Part shown: positions 6,640-10,127 of the stretch, one piece after another | Position numbering within the stretch: position 1 is the stretch's first letter | How the letters are laid out: each line of letters starts with the position of its first letter | Source of the DNA: Lachnospiraceae bacterium | GTDB taxonomy: Bacteria; Bacillota_A; Clostridia; Lachnospirales; Lachnospiraceae | Direction of reading: 5' to 3' | Length of the DNA: 10,127 nt | NCBI GenBank assembly: GCA_009774655.1 | Contig: VSOD01000114.1 | Location: 1 to 10,127, forward strand | Program-made: the position numbers and the translations under genes | The notes under the pieces: model-generated | Databases searched by the model: none | Told to the model about the DNA's origin: nothing | The model's input: the letters and a program-made list of their open reading frames with translations, nothing else

Positions 6640-8001
6640 TTACTGCAGCAGCTGCAAAATATAATCTGACTGCTGGTTCGCCTGCGCCAGCATGGAGGTA
6701 CCGGCCTGCTCCAATATATTGGTATTAGCAAACGTGACCATCTCTGTAGCAATATCTGTATCCCGAATACGCGATTCCGCCGCAGATAAATTCTCCACAA
6801 TATTGTCCTCGTTGGCGATCGTATGCTCCAACCGGTTCTGCTGCGCACCGATCCGGCTGCGCGTCTTCATGACTTTTCTAAGAGCTTCTTTAGATACCTC
6901 CATTGCCGCACCGGCTCCGTTTACAGATGAGACATTCAGGTGCTTTATGCCTAATCCCTGCGCACTCATATTGCCTATTTCCAGCCATATACCCTCCCCG
7001 GGTTCACAGCCGGTATGAATCCAGATCTTCTTACCGGCATCCTCGAAACTGCCGAAGATTTCCTTCGAATCACAGAAATATGCCGCTTCCTTCTGATCCT
7101 GATCCCAACTGTGATTGTCAATATCATAAATATACAGCATGTTTCCTTTATAAGCAAATTTAACATGATCAGGGTCTTTTCCCATTAAGGAATTAACAAT
7201 ATATTCATTAAATACTGTGGCATTATCAAAGTAGGTGCCATCTGCTTTCTTCATACCAATCTCTATTTTCCCCGGACCGGTGGTTATCCCCACCGCATCT
7301 GTAAACATAACCGTAGTAGGACAGCAATCCGTACAGCAGTTAACAAAAAAGGTGGAATCCACCAAATCTTCCAGCTTATTTAGCACTCCCATATTAATAT
7401 GCACACTGACATAAGGATTGGCCGCGGGATCCGTATCCAAAACCGAAGTCGATTTATCAACCATAGTATACGTCAATGCTTCCTGCATATATCCGGTCTT
7501 GGATATATCGGCACCAAATAGCTGGAAAAACTTCCCATCCGTCGAAGGTTTCGACATATTGATCGTACCGCCGCCAAAGGATTCCAACCCGTCAAAAAGC
7601 CTGATCTCATTAAATGTTGTCGTCTCCGCAATACGATCTATTTCCGTGATCAGCTGCCCGACTTCCTGTTGAATATAGGCCCTGTCTTCGTCTGTATTCG
7701 TTCCGTTGGCTGCCTTTACAGATAACTCAGATATCCTTTGGATCATATCACTGACTTCTGTCAGTGCTCCGTCGGCCACCTGACATACAGAGACCCCTTC
7801 CTGCGTATTCTTTACACCCTGCTTCAACCCCCTGATCTGCCTGCGCATCGTCTCAGAAATCGCCAGGCCCGCCGCATCGTCTGCAGCACGATTAATACGA
7901 TATCCGGAAGATAACTTCTCCATTGAATCAGCCTTACTTCTACTGACGATTCCCACCTGCCTCCCTGCATTTACCGCAAGCATGTTATGCCGTATGACCA
8001 T
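6640..8001 (-). CDS. fliC: Flagellin with cysteine-rich central domain
   Basis: A complete flagellin of 453 residues, the filament subunit exported through the flagellar type III system. The N-terminal D0/D1 begins MVIRHNMLAVNAGRQ and contains KLSSGYRINRAADDAAGL at 29-46. The D1 stretch IQRISELSVKAANGTN at 87-102 corresponds to the conserved region that contacts TLR5. The C-terminal D1/D0 has SRIGAQQNRLEHTI at 382-395, AESRIRDTDIATEMV at 408-422 and ends YILQLLQ. Residues about 140-350 are the variable domain. This domain carries NCCTDCC at 221-227 plus C310 and C332; with C73 in D1 there are seven cysteines, unusual for a flagellin. An upstream ATG at 8046 would add 15 residues, but GGAGG lies eight nt before the ATG at 8001, and flagellins start with MxIxHN at this point. 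No fliD, fliS, fliW or csrA is in the window, so this may be an orphan or additional flagellin copy. Confidence 0.95.
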   Translation of the reverse strand: MVIRHNMLAVNAGRQVGIVSRSKADSMEKLSSGYRINRAADDAAGLAISETMRRQIRGLKQGVKNTQEGVSVCQVADGALTEVSDMIQRISELSVKAANGTNTDEDRAYIQQEVGQLITEIDRIAETTTFNEIRLFDGLESFGGGTINMSKPSTDGKFFQLFGADISKTGYMQEALTYTMVDKSTSVLDTDPAANPYVSVHINMGVLNKLEDLVDSTFFVNCCTDCCPTTVMFTDAVGITTGPGKIEIGMKKADGTYFDNATVFNEYIVNSLMGKDPDHVKFAYKGNMLYIYDIDNHSWDQDQKEAAYFCDSKEIFGSFEDAGKKIWIHTGCEPGEGIWLEIGNMSAQGLGIKHLNVSSVNGAGAAMEVSKEALRKVMKTRSRIGAQQNRLEHTIANEDNIVENLSAAESRIRDTDIATEMVTFANTNILEQAGTSMLAQANQQSDYILQLLQ

Positions 8002-8008
8002 ATATAAT

Positions 8009-8018
8009 TCCTCCGTGT
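8009..8018 (-). promoter_or_regulatory. Flagellin ribosome site, possible CsrA target
   Basis: ACACGGAGGA on the minus strand sets the flagellin start at 8001 (GGAGG, eight nt spacing). The GGA core preceded by ACA resembles a CsrA-binding site, and in Bacillus CsrA represses flagellin translation by covering the SD. CsrA control here is inference from a short match. Confidence 0.4.
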
Positions 8019-8062
8019 ATGATAATGACAAATAGTATTTCCCCAAAAAAGATACTTGTAAT

Positions 8063-8097
8063 AATATATCGACAATTCTTCGTTTTGGCCAAATTTA
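8063..8097 (-). promoter_or_regulatory. Candidate flagellin promoter (sigma-28-like -10 with off spacing, or sigma-A)
   Basis: On the minus strand GTCGATAT (8073-8066) matches the sigma-28 -10 GCCGATAT at 7 of 8 positions. The nearest TAAA (8097-8094) is 20 nt upstream instead of the usual 14-16. An overlapping sigma-A reading is TTGGCC (8092-8087), an 18-nt spacer, and TATATT (8068-8063). Either would give a leader of roughly 55-60 nt. The 134-bp gap (8002-8135) is the natural place for this promoter. Confidence 0.35.
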
Positions 8098-8135
8098 CAT
8101 GTTCTAACGGCCTTTGCAATAAATACAAGACCTGT

Positions 8136-9827
8136 TCACCCGATCAGCACCGTCTTCCCCTCAAACGCAAACCCATACTTTCTGATCCTCTCTTCCGGTA
8201 TCCCTTTCCCTACAAGCGCCTCTTCATATTTCTTCTCCTCAATCTGTACAAGCGCTGCCTTTACGGCATCTTCCAATGAAGCGTCTTTTTTCGGATTATA
8301 CACCTTGAATTCTATGATAAAAGCATCCAAACCCGCCTTCCGCGGCTCCAGCATCACATCATACCGCCCAAATCCACTCTCCCGATTAGAGGTGATCACA
8401 TACCGGTCCTCCAACTCCACCATAAGCCCCAGCACAAACCCATGGTAAAACCGCTCCGGCTCCGCCTTTCCGGAAGCACGGTTCCCTGTATCAAAGAAGC
8501 TGAATGTTTCACTGGCCACCCGGTTCATATATTCGTTCATGGCATCCACATCTCCGCAAAGAAGAGCCTTTACAAAATCATTATAGTCAGACAGATTCCC
8601 GGCAAACCATCCGGATACCATATTCCTGAACATAAGCTTCACTTCATAATTGGTCAATGCCAGTTCATACATTGGCTCTTTTATGATCGGATCTGTTTCG
8701 TATTCCTCATAGCTCACCACTTTCAAGTAGCCGCCCGCCACAAGGAAGCTCCAGATCGCGTTCTCATTATGATCCAGTTGATCATAGACAATCTGCTCAT
8801 CAATCGGCACAAACAGGTGTCCTCCTGCCAGCAGGCTCTCAAAAGATTCCTTCACACCCCTTCCGCTCTCCCGGATCAGCTTCCCGACCAGGCTGTTGGA
8901 ACTGGTGTTCGCCCAGTACATGCCGACTCTTTTTTTATCAAGATAATTCAAAATAGACCAGGGATTATAGATATCCTTCCACTCTCCAAAGATAAAACCG
9001 TCATACCAGCTCTTTATCCTCTCTTTTTCCCCCAGTCCATATTCATCCATGGCGGCAAAAACTTCGTCTTCTGTAAAGCCAAATGCCGTGCCATACTTGC
9101 TGGTAGTCATAGTCACTACCTCAAGGTTATTCAGATCAGAGAAAATGGATTCCCTGCTGACCCTCGTGATCCCGGTCATGATTGCCCGTTCCAGATGGGG
9201 ATTAGTCTTAAACGCGGCATTGAACATACTCCTTGTGAATGCCACGAACTCTTTCCAGTATCCCCCCACATAGGCCTCCTGCATCGGCGTGTCGTACTCA
9301 TCCAATAAAACGATCACCTTTTTATTATAATAAAGACTCAGATACCTGCAAAGATTATGGATCGCCAGCGTAGCCTCCACATCGCCCATATCCATCGTAA
9401 CACGTCTGAAAAATTCCTTATCGCCTTCTCCCAAAATATCACTTTCAAGCAAAAAGGCATAGTCTGTGTATAAATCCGCAAGGATATGGCAGATTTTCCG
9501 TCTGGCTGTATCGTAGTCCCTCTCCTTCACATTTGCAAAAGAAAGGCTGATGACCGGATAGGTTCCCTGCAGCGCACGATACTTCTCCTCCCTCCAGATG
9601 GCAAGCCCTTCAAACAGGTCGCCTCGTCCGGCATATTTCGGCGAAAAAAACCGCTCCACCATGCTCATGGTAAGGGTCTTTCCAAACCGCCGCGGCCTGG
9701 TGATCAGCGTCACCTCGTCCTGGCTTTCCCACCATTCCTTGATAAAACAGGTTTTATCTATATAAAAACAACCGTTCTCAATGATCTTGCCAAAATCCTG
9801 TATCCCGATCCCTACTGTTCTCGCCAT
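8136..9827 (-). CDS. AAA-ATPase-like / PD-(D/E)XK nuclease-like protein, copy 2
   Basis: A 563-residue paralogue of the protein at 4873-6573, upstream of flagellin on the same strand. P-loop TRPRRFGKT at 43-51, Walker B VIVLLDEYD at 171-179, and the C-terminal core GFGRYDVMLEP (D490) with DAFIIEFKV (E506, K508) are all intact. Alignment to copy 1 is gapless to about residue 264, then three residues shorter near DEYGLGEKER. Most of the protein is very similar (about 87% over the first 113 residues by hand count), but residues 114-170 fall to about 40%. The ribosome site AGGAGGG precedes ATG by three to four nt. Both copies keep all key residues, so neither looks decayed. Function is unknown; a DNA-acting ATPase-nuclease is the reasonable structural guess. 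Confidence 0.88.
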   Translation of the reverse strand: MARTVGIGIQDFGKIIENGCFYIDKTCFIKEWWESQDEVTLITRPRRFGKTLTMSMVERFFSPKYAGRGDLFEGLAIWREEKYRALQGTYPVISLSFANVKERDYDTARRKICHILADLYTDYAFLLESDILGEGDKEFFRRVTMDMGDVEATLAIHNLCRYLSLYYNKKVIVLLDEYDTPMQEAYVGGYWKEFVAFTRSMFNAAFKTNPHLERAIMTGITRVSRESIFSDLNNLEVVTMTTSKYGTAFGFTEDEVFAAMDEYGLGEKERIKSWYDGFIFGEWKDIYNPWSILNYLDKKRVGMYWANTSSNSLVGKLIRESGRGVKESFESLLAGGHLFVPIDEQIVYDQLDHNENAIWSFLVAGGYLKVVSYEEYETDPIIKEPMYELALTNYEVKLMFRNMVSGWFAGNLSDYNDFVKALLCGDVDAMNEYMNRVASETFSFFDTGNRASGKAEPERFYHGFVLGLMVELEDRYVITSNRESGFGRYDVMLEPRKAGLDAFIIEFKVYNPKKDASLEDAVKAALVQIEEKKYEEALVGKGIPEERIRKYGFAFEGKTVLIG

Positions 9828-9946
9828 ATTCCCTCCTTCTCAGGAACTGTCTCGAAATCATGTCCCGGACTCCTTGTCTTTTTCTCCGACAGCATCAAGT
9901 CCATTTTTTATCATTAACAGCATTAGAAACTGCGCTTTCGGCCCTG
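9828..9946. other. Short intergenic gap between SEC-C gene and AAA copy 2
   Basis: These 119 bp hold the ribosome site of the downstream ATPase gene and a 9-bp near-palindrome GTCCCGGAC (about 9861-9869). I could not find a convincing promoter or an intrinsic terminator, so whether the SEC-C gene and the ATPase gene share a transcript is open. Confidence 0.4.
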
Positions 9947-10127
9947 TCAGAGCTTTCCACAACATTTCTTATACTTTTTCCCCGACCCGCAGGGGCATGG
10001 GTCATTTGGATACACCTTCTTCTCAATTTCCTGTACGTTCCTGTTCTTATAGCTATTTGTCATATATTTTAAATCTGTATTCTCTTTATGTAGTTCTTTT
10101 CTGCTGTACCCGCATTCGCTCCATCTG
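9947..10127 (-). CDS. C-terminal end of a SEC-C motif protein (5' part outside window)
   Basis: The frame is open from the right edge to TGA at 9947, giving 59 residues. They end in YPNDPCPCGSGKKYKKCCG, a canonical SEC-C zinc-binding motif (CxC at residues 44 and 46, CC at 55-56), as found at the C-terminus of SecA and of many unrelated proteins. The preceding residues (RWSECGYSRKELHKEN and on) do not look like SecA, so a different SEC-C protein is more likely; the family cannot be named from the tail. An internal ATG at 10063 could start a mini-protein of 38 residues, but it lacks a good ribosome site. Confidence 0.75.
   Translation of the reverse strand, partial: RWSECGYSRKELHKENTDLKYMTNSYKNRNVQEIEKKVYPNDPCPCGSGKKYKKCCGKL

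Larger units (their letters stand above)
4873..9838 (-). repeat. Pair of imperfect 1.7-kb direct repeats (the two AAA/PDDEXK genes) bracketing flagellin
   Basis: The segments 4873-6584 and 8136-9838 are homologous and in the same orientation, starting at the shared ribosome site GGAGGGAATATGGCGAG and ending at the shared C-terminal codons LIG-stop. Several stretches are nearly identical in DNA, for example around 5879-5930 and 9138-9180. Homology does not extend beyond the gene ends. About 1.55 kb, mainly the flagellin gene and its leader, lies between the copies. Confidence 0.8.

Noticed and set aside
8002..8046. Upstream ATG at 8046 as the flagellin start
   Set aside because: It would add 15 residues before the conserved flagellin N-terminus and lacks an SD, while GGAGG is correctly placed for the ATG at 8001.
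4873..9838. Composite transposon formed by the two ATPase/PDDEXK copies
   Set aside because: No terminal inverted repeats, target-site duplications or transposase motifs were found; homology stops at the gene ends.
9947..10127. SecA C-terminus
   Set aside because: The SEC-C motif fits, but the upstream visible residues are unlike SecA, and SEC-C occurs in many other proteins.
1..10127. CRISPR array, tRNA or rRNA genes
   Set aside because: No regularly spaced repeats and no tRNA- or rRNA-like sequence were noticed on reading both strands.

Overview
The window looks like an accessory segment of a motile Gram-positive gut anaerobe, most likely a Lachnospiraceae (Clostridium cluster XIVa) species. 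The basis is moderate-to-low GC, strong GGAGG ribosome sites, a flagellin with clostridial D0/D1 sequence, and two AAA-ATPase-like/PD-(D/E)XK proteins of a type very abundant in that group. The assignment is by recognition, not by search. Every convincing gene lies on the minus strand, so transcription runs from the right end to the left.

In transcription order: (a) the last 59 codons of a protein ending in a SEC-C zinc-binding motif (9947-10127). (b) An AAA-ATPase-like/PDDEXK protein, copy 2 (8136-9827). (c) A complete flagellin with an unusual cysteine-rich central domain (6640-8001). (d) A second AAA-ATPase-like/PDDEXK protein, copy 1 (4873-6573). The two ATPase genes are in the same orientation and form an imperfect 1.7-kb direct repeat bracketing the flagellin. 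(e) A compact three-gene cassette: an XRE-type regulator (4224-4589), an ImmA/IrrE-type zinc metallopeptidase (3406-4200) and a PIN-like putative ribonuclease (2803-3402). It has a plausible promoter with direct repeats around its -35, and an intrinsic terminator lying exactly between regulator and peptidase. (f) A 367-bp AT-rich gap. (g) The first 811 codons of a very large protein with a TagF/CDP-glycerol glycerophosphotransferase-like domain followed by beta-propeller-like repeats, running off the left edge.

The most interesting unit is the XRE / ImmA-IrrE / PIN cassette. In known systems ImmA-type peptidases cleave or inactivate an XRE repressor. Here a third gene carrying a complete set of PIN acidic residues sits 3 nt downstream of the peptidase, and a hairpin-plus-U-tract separates repressor from peptidase and nuclease. 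That layout suggests a switchable toxin or defence module: low basal read-through, then bulk release when the peptidase removes the repressor. This is inference. Two other points deserve attention: the flagellin between direct repeats, which could be lost or amplified by recombination, and its CCxxCC motif, since flagellins usually have few or no cysteines.
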